Shown here: piece by piece, positions 8,240 to 16,044 of the stretch
Position numbering within the stretch: the stretch's first letter is position 1
Layout: each line of letters begins with the position of its first letter
From: a virus
IMG/VR virus record: IMGVR_UViG_3300043427_001513
Location: 1-64,000 of that record
DNA length: 64,000 nucleotides
Direction: 5' to 3' (one strand)
Made by a program: the position numbers and the translations under genes
The notes under the pieces: generated by a model
Databases searched by the model: none
What the model was told of the DNA's origin: nothing
Seen by the model: the letters and a program-made list of their open reading frames with translations, nothing else

Positions 8240-9235
8240 ATGACAGAGCAAGAAAAAATATTTTACGACAACAAGTTCTACTTCAGCTACAGTGGGCTAA
8301 GTAAACTTCTTTATGACCCTAAGCTGTTTTACAGCTATTACATTCTCAACGAAAGAGAAGAAAAAACAGAAGCACACCTTATTGAAGGTCGTGTGTTACA
8401 CTGTTTAATCCTTCAACCTGAAGATTTTGAGAATCAGTTTGCAGTAATGCCTAATGACATTCCTACAGCAAACACTAAAAATATTATAGATAACCTTTAC
8501 AAGGTTAGAGACGAAAGAACCGACATCAACGATTATACTGATCAGATTCTTGCTTTACTTCAAATGGCAAATCTTCACCAGAGCTTGAAGACAGATCAGC
8601 AAAGACTTGATAAAATCTTAACTCCAGATGCAATTGCTTACTGGAACTATATAGTTTCATCACAAGGCAAAACAGTTATTGACAGCATTACCTATGACAG
8701 AATGGTAGAAGCTAAAGACTCTATGCTAAAGGATGAGCGCATGAAAAAGATGTTTAGTGATGTCCATGCTTCAGAAAATGGATTAATTGTGTTTAGTGAA
8801 AAGCTTTTACAGTACGATTTACAGAGGTACAAGTTTGGTCTTAAGGGTATAGTTGATAGAATCGTTATCGATCCTAAAAATGCGCTTATTGATGTTATTG
8901 ATGTAAAGACCTCAAATAAAGCACATTCTGAATTTATTGATACAATTGAGTATTACAGGTACTGGTTACAAGCTACCATCTATACTCTCTTAGTTGTTAG
9001 ATATGTTTCTGATAATAAAATCATTCCGGAAGAAATGATTAACAACATAAAAGTATCTTTTAAGTTTGTAGTGTACGACAAGTTAAAGAATACCTGTATA
9101 TTTGAGCTATCTGAGCAAACCTTAAACGAGTGGTACTCTAGAATGGAAGCAAGTCTACAAGTAGCAGACTATCACTATTCTAACAACAAGTACAACGCTC
9201 CAAAAGACTTTGACTTGGGTATAGTACAGATATAA
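8240..9235 (+). CDS. PD-(D/E)XK exonuclease (RecB/RecE/Cas4-like)
   Basis: The 331-aa product has the RecB-like nuclease signature: a GRVLH segment near residue 50, GIVDR with D206, then IDVIDVKTS with D221-x-K223, and a Q-containing helix (YYRYWLQATIYTLL). This order is typical of phage exodeoxyribonuclease VIII-like and PDDEXK_1 proteins, which resect double-stranded DNA for annealing-based recombination. The Sak4-like and SSB-like proteins upstream would be natural partners. The start at 8240 is placed just after the terminator at 8205-8227; a longer frame from 8177 would cross that terminator. The stop overlaps the next ATG by one base. Confidence 0.85.
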   Translation: MTEQEKIFYDNKFYFSYSGLSKLLYDPKLFYSYYILNEREEKTEAHLIEGRVLHCLILQPEDFENQFAVMPNDIPTANTKNIIDNLYKVRDERTDINDYTDQILALLQMANLHQSLKTDQQRLDKILTPDAIAYWNYIVSSQGKTVIDSITYDRMVEAKDSMLKDERMKKMFSDVHASENGLIVFSEKLLQYDLQRYKFGLKGIVDRIVIDPKNALIDVIDVKTSNKAHSEFIDTIEYYRYWLQATIYTLLVVRYVSDNKIIPEEMINNIKVSFKFVVYDKLKNTCIFELSEQTLNEWYSRMEASLQVADYHYSNNKYNAPKDFDLGIVQI

Positions 9236-9774
9236 TGAGGAAGCTCTATAAGGACTATTTTCAAAAAAGCAAAGTCTTTTTGTATCCTATATTAGGATTA
9301 CAAAGAGGCATATCAACAGTGCCGTCAGGTACATACATTGCTTGGGAAAAACTCATAGAGCCTGCAGATCAGAAACTCATTATTACGTATAACTGTATAA
9401 ATCACGAAGAGTATCCAGACTTTAAAAAGAATGTATTACTACAACATGATTTTCTTATAGATATACGCATAGGAGAAAATGATGAGCACATATATGTCTT
9501 TGACTTGTTAGCTATCGGCGCTGATTATCAATCATTTCTACAAGGTAGGTATTCTATGATATCAGATGAAGTGAAGGAATTAATCCTTACCTTCTTTGAT
9601 GGAGATAAAAAAACCTTAGAGTTTGTAGAAAGTTATCTTTTTCCAGAAGATTATTTTGATGATTACTCAAAATTGCTTAACGTTGATATAGAATTGCTTA
9701 AGAGCGTGGGGGAGTTGTGTGCTCCCCCCGATCTTATTAAAGAAACACTTAAAACCACAATAAAAAAACCATGA
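9235..9774 (+). CDS. Unknown phage protein, 179 aa
   Basis: I do not recognise this protein. It is acidic, with hydrophobic beta-like strands in the middle (HDFLIDIRIGENDEHIYVF) and an acidic C-terminal third rich in Phe/Asp/Glu. No catalytic residues stand out. It is coupled to the exonuclease (TAATGA) and to the next gene (ATGA at 9771), placing it between the exonuclease and the DNA polymerase. A GC-rich hairpin sits 46 bases before its stop. Confidence 0.72.
   Translation: MRKLYKDYFQKSKVFLYPILGLQRGISTVPSGTYIAWEKLIEPADQKLIITYNCINHEEYPDFKKNVLLQHDFLIDIRIGENDEHIYVFDLLAIGADYQSFLQGRYSMISDEVKELILTFFDGDKKTLEFVESYLFPEDYFDDYSKLLNVDIELLKSVGELCAPPDLIKETLKTTIKKP
9708..9728 (+). other. GC-rich hairpin near a gene end
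   Basis: GGGGGAG (9708-9714) and CTCCCCC (9722-9728) form a perfect 7-bp stem with a 7-base loop. The stem sequence is identical to that of the real terminator at 12944-12962. It has no T-tract and lies inside the 179-aa gene, so it may be a relic or a processing site. Confidence 0.5.
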
Positions 9775-10178
9775 CACAAGCAAACGGCAGCATGATGCTG
9801 ATTCACTCAAACTTCGGTAACGCTAAGTCTTTTAGACTCATTCCAGTTACAACAGCATGTCCTTATGTAGAAGTACTCTTTGATCCAGAGACAGGAACAC
9901 TTGTACCAGTACTTAACGTAATCAAGCAAGCATACCACATGCTTCCAAAACTTGATGACAACGGTGATGTAATGCGCATAAAACTTGGAGGTAGAGATAA
10001 TGGTAAAGACTACAAAGAAGAGCGCCGTCTAGTAGAAACCTTTACAGAGTTTTATCTTGCTGAAGAAAGCAGCATTGAAGAATTTATCAAGTACTTTGCA
10101 ATCAACCACCACTCATTTGATTGGAAGTCTTTTATGCCTGCAACTGAACAAGCTCATAAGCCTATAATCACTATGTAA
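9771..10178 (+). CDS. Unknown phage protein, 135 aa
   Basis: I do not recognise this protein by family name. It is a compact mixed alpha/beta protein beginning MTQANGSMMLIHSNFGNAK, with FRLIPVTTACPYVEVLFDP as a strand-rich core and no membrane segment. It is coupled at both ends (ATGA at 9771, TAATGA at 10176) and lies directly before the DNA polymerase gene. Codon use resembles the ThyX-polymerase genes rather than the AT-richer genes at 5937-8217. A polymerase accessory role is a guess from position. Confidence 0.75.
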   Translation: MTQANGSMMLIHSNFGNAKSFRLIPVTTACPYVEVLFDPETGTLVPVLNVIKQAYHMLPKLDDNGDVMRIKLGGRDNGKDYKEERRLVETFTEFYLAEESSIEEFIKYFAINHHSFDWKSFMPATEQAHKPIITM

Positions 10179-12175
10179 TGAAGCAACACTGGGTCATGGA
10201 CTATGAGACCCTTGTTGATTGTTTCGTTGGTGTTTTTGAAGCAACCAATTCTGATGATCGCAAGATCTTCATATGTTCAAAGCAACAGAATGATATCTCC
10301 GGTATTATTGAATTTCTAAAGCAGAATTCAGAAGACCGGTCATTTCATTTTTCTTTTAATGGTTTAGCTTTTGATGCCCAGGTTAGTGAGTTTATACTTA
10401 AGAACTCATCTACATTACTAAATGATTCTGAACCGGCTACTAAGATTTATGAGTTTGTACAAAACAAGCTTATAAGTGCTGAAAAGTCGCAATTTGGACC
10501 TAGATTACCTTATGCTAGCTGGGAATTAAGTATTCCTCAGGTAGATCTTTATAAGCTTAATCACTGGGATAATCCTGCAAAGTCATCTTCTCTTAAGTGG
10601 ATACAGTGCAGTATGGATTGGGAGAATGTCCAAGAGATGCCTCTTAATCATACTACACATATAGAAACTCAGGAGCAGCTTGACATGATTGTATCATATT
10701 GTATAAATGATGTAAGGTCTACAAAGAAGATACTTGATTTAAGTCGTGAGCAGATAAACCTAAGAATAGCTCTTACTAAAGAGTATGGGATTGATCTATA
10801 CAGCGCTAGTGAACCAAGAATAAGTAAAGAACTCTTTGCTTATTTCTTGACTAATAGACTAGACATTGATAAGAGAGATCTTAAGCAGCTTAGAACAAGA
10901 CGTACTCAAATTGTAGTAAAGGATATCATACTCCCTTATATACATTTTAAGACGCCGCAGCTTGCAAGGATTCTAGAGGAGTTTAAGAAGATTGTTATTA
11001 ATCCTAATGAAACTAAAGGAAGCCTAAAGCTTTCTATGAAGGATCGTGGAGTAAAAACAGACTTTGGTCTAGGTGGTGTGCACGGTGCTGCAGACAGTGG
11101 AGTATACAAATCAGATGAAGACACTATAATCATGTCTTCAGATGTTACTTCTTTCTATCCCAATCTAGCTATTCGTAACAAGTGGTCTCCTGGTCACTTA
11201 GATGCTCAAGCTTTTTGTGAACTGTATGAATGGTTCTTTGAAGAAAGAAAGAAAATACCCAAAAAAGATCCTAAGAACTACGTCTATAAAATTATTCTCA
11301 ACTCGACTTACGGTTTGAGTAATGATGAAAACAGTTTTCTATACGATCCAGAGTTTACTATGAGGATTACTATTAATGGTCAACTTAGTCTAATGCTTCT
11401 TTATGAAATGATTATAGAAGCAATACCTGATGCAAAACCATTAATGCAAAACACTGACGGTCTTGAAACTATAATACCAAGAGACAAAGTAGATACTTAT
11501 ATGGACGTATGTTCTCAATGGGAACAGCTTACTAGTCTTCAGCTTGAACATGAAACTTATCAAAAGTTAGTGCTAGCTGATGTAAATAACTATATTGCTG
11601 TTACTGAGTTTAAAGAACTTCCAGACAAAGACTCTTGGTTAGGTTTACAAAAAGCCGTTCCATATTATCTATATAAGATATCTGCAGGGCGTTTTATGTA
11701 TGCCGCAACAAAGTGTAAAGGTAGATTTGAGTTTACAGGACTTGCTCTTCACAAGAACAAGTCAAACTTAGTTATACCTAAAGCTTTGTTTGAGTACTTT
11801 GTTAAAGGTACTCCGGTTGAACAATATCTCATGCATAATCATAATATTCTAGATTATTGCATGGTAACTCGTTCACGCGGCGACTGGTACTTTGCAGAGT
11901 CTTGTATTGTAGATGGAGTATTTCTACAAAATAAACTGCAACACGTTATCAGATACTATGTATCTCATAAAGGTTGCAAGATTATTAAGTACAACTCTAT
12001 TGATGGTAGAGAAACTAAATCCGAAGCTGGTCCTTATCTACAAACGGTATACAATGAAATTAAAGATAGACCTTTTGAAGAATACGGTGTAAACATCGCA
12101 TACTACTTAAGAGCTATAGAGAGTGAGATTGATAATATTCAAAAAACTCATGTACAATTAAACTTGTTTTTATGA
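10178..12175 (+). CDS. Family B DNA polymerase
   Basis: The 665-aa protein has the exonuclease motifs of family B polymerases: Exo I DYET (D8, E10), Exo II FNGLAFD (~60-66), and Exo III with Y174 and D178. The polymerase motifs follow: motif A SDVTSFYPN (D322), motif B KIILNSTYG (371-379), and motif C QNTDG (N425, D427). It would replicate the phage genome with proofreading. Motif C has N where most family B enzymes have the first D of DTD. The A-to-B spacing is short (about 50 residues), so the fingers are compact. It overlaps the DUF932 gene by 4 bases. Confidence 0.92.
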   Translation: MKQHWVMDYETLVDCFVGVFEATNSDDRKIFICSKQQNDISGIIEFLKQNSEDRSFHFSFNGLAFDAQVSEFILKNSSTLLNDSEPATKIYEFVQNKLISAEKSQFGPRLPYASWELSIPQVDLYKLNHWDNPAKSSSLKWIQCSMDWENVQEMPLNHTTHIETQEQLDMIVSYCINDVRSTKKILDLSREQINLRIALTKEYGIDLYSASEPRISKELFAYFLTNRLDIDKRDLKQLRTRRTQIVVKDIILPYIHFKTPQLARILEEFKKIVINPNETKGSLKLSMKDRGVKTDFGLGGVHGAADSGVYKSDEDTIIMSSDVTSFYPNLAIRNKWSPGHLDAQAFCELYEWFFEERKKIPKKDPKNYVYKIILNSTYGLSNDENSFLYDPEFTMRITINGQLSLMLLYEMIIEAIPDAKPLMQNTDGLETIIPRDKVDTYMDVCSQWEQLTSLQLEHETYQKLVLADVNNYIAVTEFKELPDKDSWLGLQKAVPYYLYKISAGRFMYAATKCKGRFEFTGLALHKNKSNLVIPKALFEYFVKGTPVEQYLMHNHNILDYCMVTRSRGDWYFAESCIVDGVFLQNKLQHVIRYYVSHKGCKIIKYNSIDGRETKSEAGPYLQTVYNEIKDRPFEEYGVNIAYYLRAIESEIDNIQKTHVQLNLFL

Positions 12176-12939
12176 AAACTACACCAGACGTAACAAAAAA
12201 TTATCTAATTGGGGCTCCATTGCCCCAACACGGTGGAAGATACAGTGTAATTCCACACGGTGACGTTATTAGAAAAGTCACAAAGAGTATTGAACAAAAC
12301 GGATTTGAGATCGAGAGAGAGCTTTATCGTAGTAGCATGGATGCACAAGTTGCAACAGGAATCTACCACATAAAGTCTTCTCTTGATAATGAGATGTCAA
12401 TGATGTTTGCATGGGTAAACAGCTACAACAAAACTAGAAGATTTCGTTGCGCTGTAGGATCTTATGTATCTGTATGCATGAACGGAATGATCTCCGGGGA
12501 TCTAAAGTCATATGGCAGAAAACATATGGGAAGTGCTGACGTAGAATATAGTCAAGTTATTTTTGACCAGCTGTCTCAGCTTAGTACTCACCATAAGAAT
12601 CTTGTTAATGACAAGAACGCAATGAAAGAGATCACAGTATCTAAAAAGCGTCAGGCAGAGCTCTTAGGTCAGCTTTTTATTAATGAGAACATTCTGACAT
12701 CTACCCAGCTTTCAGAAGTTAAACAAGAGATGGAAAATCCAACTTTTGATTACGGAACTCCAGACGACAACTTGTGGACTCTTTACAACCACGTAACTCA
12801 TGCAGTAAAGAGCACTCACCCAAGTCTTTGGATTGACCGTCTAAGAGATGTGCATACTTTCTTTACACAAGAGTACTCATCTTATATGAGACCTACATCT
12901 TCTGATTTTGTTCCTGAAAAAGGAGTATTTGCTTTATAA
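12172..12939 (+). CDS. DUF932-family protein
   Basis: The 255-aa product has the pattern of phage and plasmid DUF932 proteins. An N-terminal HGDVIRKV segment is followed by a strand-rich core (MMFAWVNSYNKTRRFRC). After it comes GSYVSVCMNGMISGD, the characteristic C-x-N-G turn, and a helical C-terminal half. DUF932 proteins are common near phage replication genes; their biochemical role is not established. The start is coupled to the polymerase stop (ATGA), and an intrinsic terminator follows the stop, so this gene closes the exonuclease-polymerase unit. Confidence 0.72.
   Translation: MKTTPDVTKNYLIGAPLPQHGGRYSVIPHGDVIRKVTKSIEQNGFEIERELYRSSMDAQVATGIYHIKSSLDNEMSMMFAWVNSYNKTRRFRCAVGSYVSVCMNGMISGDLKSYGRKHMGSADVEYSQVIFDQLSQLSTHHKNLVNDKNAMKEITVSKKRQAELLGQLFINENILTSTQLSEVKQEMENPTFDYGTPDDNLWTLYNHVTHAVKSTHPSLWIDRLRDVHTFFTQEYSSYMRPTSSDFVPEKGVFAL
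12209..12228 (+). other. Start-proximal GC-rich hairpin
   Basis: TTGGGGC (12209-12215) and GCCCCAA (12222-12228) form a perfect 7-bp stem with a 6-base loop, 37 bases inside the DUF932 gene and just after the polymerase stop codon. Confidence 0.55.
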
Positions 12940-12943
12940 TTAA

Positions 12944-12968
12944 GGGGGAGTACATCTCCCCCTTTTTT
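12944..12968 (+). terminator. Intrinsic terminator after the DUF932 gene
   Basis: GGGGGAG (12944-12950) pairs with CTCCCCC (12956-12962) across a 5-base loop and is followed by six T. It lies four bases beyond the stop codon. Confidence 0.9.
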
Positions 12969-12983
12969 AATAACTTTGTGATT

Positions 12984-13310
12984 ATGAGTAAACTAAACAA
13001 TCACGGAAGACCGCTTTTTGCTTTACTTAGAGAAGAAGATCATCTTCTTAAAACAGCAAACAGTATAGGTTGGATAGAATGGGCACCAGATGGAACATTT
13101 AAAAGTTTAAAACCAGAAATAGCTTTAGGACTAAGCTTAATACTTGATCCTAACAGACTTTCTTTTACCTGGTTAACAACGACAGTTGAAGAAATTGTAG
13201 AACAAACTGATGAATACATTAAATTCAGAACCACCAATAGCAACTATACGCTACATTATGGAACAGCAGAAAAGCAAATTCACAGCACCGAAGAAGAAGA
13301 TAACTCTTAA
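12984..13310 (+). CDS. Unknown phage protein, 108 aa
   Basis: I do not recognise this protein. It is a small acidic soluble protein with no cysteine and a C-terminal cluster of Glu/Asp (STEEEDNS). The ATG at 12984 is preferred over a GTG six bases earlier. A TAACTTTG element lies at 12971-12978, matching the Bacteroidota -7 consensus TAnnTTTG. It is so close to the ATG that it would imply a nearly leaderless transcript. The gene begins a new unit after the terminator and overlaps the next gene by 53 bases. Confidence 0.7.
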   Translation: MSKLNNHGRPLFALLREEDHLLKTANSIGWIEWAPDGTFKSLKPEIALGLSLILDPNRLSFTWLTTTVEEIVEQTDEYIKFRTTNSNYTLHYGTAEKQIHSTEEEDNS

Positions 13311-13887
13311 AAAGCTTCTTATCGAAATTAAGTATACTATTCTTTTTTGGAAAGGTAGATCCAAAGGAATGATACATACTCGTAATCTTAAGTTATCTGA
13401 TATCAGATACATATTTTTCCCTAAAGACTTTACAGAAAAGTATGGATATCTTGGAGCTACAATTCCTTCTAGCGGAGAACTATTTCAAGCACTTTACCCT
13501 CTTGTTCTTGCGTTAGACTTTCAAGCAAAGCCCAGCTGGTGTCCAAGATGGTTTCTTCGTTTTCTGCATGTGTTTGGAAATGATAAATCAATAGTAAGAG
13601 TACGTAACTTTAGACTGCATCTTCTTTTTAGAAAGATTACACAAGGAGTTGTATTCTGGGATTGGAAAACTAAATGGTACAGTTACGATTTAAGAATCAG
13701 TGTATCAGGTGCGAGACATCTTCAAAATCTTGCAAGCGCAATTGAGCACGACTTCTTTAAAAGAGGTTATACTGAAGAGCTTAAAAGTAAGATAAAGAAG
13801 TTAGATCCTGAAGCAAAGATTATAATGACTGATATCAAAAGCCTAGAAAGAATGTTAAACAATTTAGAAGAAAAAAATGAACAATAA
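13258..13887 (+). CDS. Unknown basic phage protein, 209 aa
   Basis: I do not recognise this protein. It starts with a very basic N-terminus (Lys-rich, FTAPKKKITLKKLL) and is rich in Arg, Lys, Phe and Trp throughout. It ends in a helical, possibly coiled-coil segment (DIKSLERMLNNLEEKNEQ). Nucleic-acid binding is plausible from charge alone. An alternative ATG at 13210 would extend it by 16 residues but would deepen the overlap with the preceding gene to 101 bases. It overlaps the ThyX gene by 11 bases. Confidence 0.7.
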   Translation: MEQQKSKFTAPKKKITLKKLLIEIKYTILFWKGRSKGMIHTRNLKLSDIRYIFFPKDFTEKYGYLGATIPSSGELFQALYPLVLALDFQAKPSWCPRWFLRFLHVFGNDKSIVRVRNFRLHLLFRKITQGVVFWDWKTKWYSYDLRISVSGARHLQNLASAIEHDFFKRGYTEELKSKIKKLDPEAKIIMTDIKSLERMLNNLEEKNEQ

Positions 13888-14545
13888 AGTAGAGCTTCTA
13901 GGATACTACGGTAGTGATGAAGTAATTGCGCAGTCTGCTTGGACTTCTACAAGTAGGGAACTTACTGAGGAAAAAAGAAAAAGAATTCCAGCACTAATTA
14001 ATATGCTTTGGTCAGAAGGACATGAAACTCCTTTTGAAAAAGGTAATGTGCACTTCTTAGTTACTTGTGATATTGCTAGTCATATTCATCTTCTAAAACA
14101 CAGAATTGCTAGCATTAATGCAGAGTCAGCTAGGTATAAAGAACTTAAGGAGGATAAGACCTACTTGCCTGAAGATTGGAAAGGTATCATTCTTAAGTCT
14201 CAACTTGAGATTGGAGGTCCTCAAAATAAAATGATTGACTGGTATGAAAGATTAGACAGCTTTACTCAAGAAGCTAATCAACTATATCATGAAGCTGTAG
14301 AAGAACTTACTCCAGTTCTCGGAAGAAAGCGGGCTAAAGAATCAGCTAGATTCTTTAAAACCTACAACTCTCAGATCACTGCAGACGTACAGTTTAACAT
14401 GAGGTCTTTTGCAAACTTTCTTAAACTTCGTGCTTCAGATCATGCACAGGTAGAGATTAAAGATATCGCCTGGAAAATGTTTAACTTGGTTGCTGCTATT
14501 GAAGAGCAGCCTTTTAAAGAAACACTTAAGCTAATTAAACCATGA
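13877..14545 (+). CDS. thyX: Flavin-dependent thymidylate synthase ThyX
   Basis: The ThyX signature (R/K-H-R-x3-S-x-N-x2-S-x-R-Y) is present as KHRIASINAESARYKE at about residues 73-88. The C-terminal half carries the RSFANFLKLR and HAQVEIKDIAW stretches found in the same family. At 222 aa it has the usual ThyX length. The enzyme methylates dUMP to dTMP using methylene-tetrahydrofolate and FAD. The downstream dCMP deaminase would supply dUMP, giving a short phage route from dCMP to dTMP. Confidence 0.95.
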   Translation: MNNKVELLGYYGSDEVIAQSAWTSTSRELTEEKRKRIPALINMLWSEGHETPFEKGNVHFLVTCDIASHIHLLKHRIASINAESARYKELKEDKTYLPEDWKGIILKSQLEIGGPQNKMIDWYERLDSFTQEANQLYHEAVEELTPVLGRKRAKESARFFKTYNSQITADVQFNMRSFANFLKLRASDHAQVEIKDIAWKMFNLVAAIEEQPFKETLKLIKP

Positions 14546-14979
14546 TGGTCACAGGTAGCGAACCCATTACACATAAAAACAGATATGGTGACGTCTACAC
14601 CTTTACTGAAGATGAAGACGGCAACATTCTATGGGAGGGTCCATTTCTATACTGTAGAAATGGTTTTCCTAATGACTATACAAAAGCTTATGATGCTTAT
14701 GTAAATGATCTTGATGGTCAACAAGCAATGAATATATCAGACTTTATCAAAGAAGTAACTCGTTATGATTCAGATAACGGTGGTTATACAGATATTGGTA
14801 AAAAATACAGCAAGGAAATAACTACGTTGTTTGAACTTATAACAATGGTTGATCCTTCCGGAGGACCCTACATTGCTCGTGGTCACAGCACTCATCTTAT
14901 AAGCAAGACTTTTAAGAAAGGTACTGTTGATCAGTTTATTAGTATTGACACGGGATACAAAATAATTATATCAAGATGA
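14542..14979 (+). CDS. Unknown phage protein, 145 aa
   Basis: I do not recognise this protein. It is soluble, Asp/Gly-rich, with a strand-rich start (HKNRYGDVYTFTEDEDGNIL) that resembles a small beta domain, followed by a helical middle. It is coupled on both sides (ATGA at 14542 and 14976) inside the nucleotide-metabolism genes. A second ATG at 14545 is possible. A terminator-like hairpin lies about 100 bases inside it. Confidence 0.72.
   Translation: MMVTGSEPITHKNRYGDVYTFTEDEDGNILWEGPFLYCRNGFPNDYTKAYDAYVNDLDGQQAMNISDFIKEVTRYDSDNGGYTDIGKKYSKEITTLFELITMVDPSGGPYIARGHSTHLISKTFKKGTVDQFISIDTGYKIIISR
14641..14667 (+). terminator. Terminator-like hairpin inside a gene
   Basis: CCATTTCTA (14641-14649) and TAGAAATGG (14655-14663) form a perfect 9-bp stem with a 5-base loop followed by TTTT. 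It sits about 100 bases inside the 145-aa gene that follows thyX. Confidence 0.45.
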
Positions 14980-15302
14980 GTGAAGAAAACAAAGAACAAG
15001 CTCTTCGCTATAATGAAGGAAAGATCAAATGGTCTCTAGTAGATTTTAAATCTTTAGAGGGTATGGTAAGAGTTCTAGAAATGGGCGCCAAAAAGTATGA
15101 CGCGCATAACTGGAAGAAAGGAATGCCTGTAAGCCAAGTCTCAGAATCTCTTATGAGACACTTGTACGCTTTTCTAAACGGTGAAGATCACGATAAAGAA
15201 AGCGGTTTACATCACATCTCACATGTAATGTGTAACGCTATGTTCTTAGAATACATATTAAGAGAGAAACCTGAATTTGACGATCGCTATGGTAAACCAT
15301 AA
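14976..15302 (+). CDS. DUF5664-type dATP/dGTP diphosphohydrolase-like protein
   Basis: The 108-aa sequence has the pattern of the phage DUF5664 domain: RYNEGKIKWSLVDF, then EMGAKKYDAHNWKKG, SLMRHLYAFLNGEDHDKESG and HHISHVMCNAMFL. This is an all-alpha, MazG-related fold with acidic and His residues for metal and nucleotide binding. Pfam describes the domain as a dATP/dGTP diphosphohydrolase. It would adjust purine dNTP pools. It lies between ThyX and dCMP deaminase and overlaps the latter by 14 bases. No adenylosuccinate synthetase-like PurZ gene is visible, so a Z-genome is not supported. Confidence 0.82.
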   Translation: MSEENKEQALRYNEGKIKWSLVDFKSLEGMVRVLEMGAKKYDAHNWKKGMPVSQVSESLMRHLYAFLNGEDHDKESGLHHISHVMCNAMFLEYILREKPEFDDRYGKP

Positions 15303-15693
15303 TACATACATGAAGGTTGCTCACGTATTTGCTGAAAACTCTTATTGTAAAAGAGCTCAAGTCGGTGCGTTAATTGTAAAAGACGGTAATGTAATAGCTT
15401 TTGGTTACAACGGTACACCTAAAGGTTGGAACAATTGCTGTGAAGATGAGAATAATGTAACAAAACCTGAAGTATTACATGCTGAAAGTAATGCTATTAC
15501 TAAATGCTCAGCATCTCCAAATAGTTCTTCAGGTGCAGATCTTTATTGTACTCATGCACCCTGTATAGAATGCTCTAAGCTGATTATACAATCAGGTATA
15601 AAGAGAGTGTACTATGATATCATGTATCGTAATGATGATGGTATAAAGCTTCTTATTAAAAACAACATCCCAGTAGAACAAATAGCACCATGA
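15289..15693 (+). CDS. Deoxycytidylate (dCMP) deaminase
   Basis: The zinc-dependent deaminase signature is complete. HAESNAI supplies the zinc-binding His and catalytic Glu, and CTHAPCIECSK supplies the PCxxC ligands. The N-terminal half (CKRAQVGALIVKDG, FGYNGTPKGWNNC) is typical of ComEB/dCMP deaminases rather than tRNA or cytidine deaminases. The product is dUMP, the ThyX substrate. The start at 15289 is an ATG; an alternative TTG lies at 15277. The stop is coupled to the next gene (ATGA). Confidence 0.93.
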   Translation: MVNHNTYMKVAHVFAENSYCKRAQVGALIVKDGNVIAFGYNGTPKGWNNCCEDENNVTKPEVLHAESNAITKCSASPNSSSGADLYCTHAPCIECSKLIIQSGIKRVYYDIMYRNDDGIKLLIKNNIPVEQIAP

Positions 15694-15986
15694 CCCAAGT
15701 ACAATACATTATAATTATGTCCTTTTTATCTTTTGTTACTCTTTTATCAGTAGTTCTTTTTGTCCTTTTAAATCTTAGATCATACTATATAAAAAAGTAT
15801 GATGTAAAAAATATTGGAAAAAGAGATCAAGTAGGAGATCAACAATGGAAAGACGAACAAAGACCTTACATTAAAGAACACAAAACATATGGCAAAACTC
15901 CACACAAAGGGCCGTACAACCGTAAGAGTAGTTATAGACCCGGACGGAACACGAACACTAATGTACAAGGACCAAAAGACAAATAA
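15690..15986 (+). CDS. Small single-pass membrane protein, 98 aa
   Basis: A single hydrophobic segment (about residues 7-27, IIIMSFLSFVTLLSVVLFVLL) is followed by a basic, Lys/Tyr/Pro-rich tail that would lie in the cytoplasm. There is no cleavable signal. Its function is unknown. It is coupled to dCMP deaminase and its last 98 bases overlap, in another frame, a second small gene. An AT-rich inverted repeat (15779-15803) lies near the end of the membrane segment. Confidence 0.65.
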   Translation: MTQVQYIIIMSFLSFVTLLSVVLFVLLNLRSYYIKKYDVKNIGKRDQVGDQQWKDEQRPYIKEHKTYGKTPHKGPYNRKSSYRPGRNTNTNVQGPKDK

Positions 15987-16044
15987 ACCTGTTATCATCA
16001 AGCTAGACGATAACTACCATGTCTTTGGTAAACAACCTTTTTAA
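15889..16044 (+). CDS. Small unknown protein, 51 aa, overlapping gene
   Basis: An ATG at 15889 opens a 51-residue frame that continues past the stop of the 98-aa membrane protein. It contains a plausible compact beta protein: TTVRVVIDPDGTRTLMYKD, then PVIIKLDDNYHVFG. The overlap of 98 bases is unusual, but the frame is the only coding candidate from 15987 to 16044. Its TAA overlaps the stop of the first minus-strand gene. It is the last plus-strand gene of the left half. Confidence 0.5.
   Translation: MAKLHTKGRTTVRVVIDPDGTRTLMYKDQKTNKPVIIKLDDNYHVFGKQPF

Noticed and set aside
14976-15302. Possible marker of a 2-aminoadenine (Z) genome
   Set aside because: Only a DUF5664/MazG-like hydrolase is present. 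No PurZ or DatZ-like gene is seen, and the polymerase is family B, so the idea is not supported.
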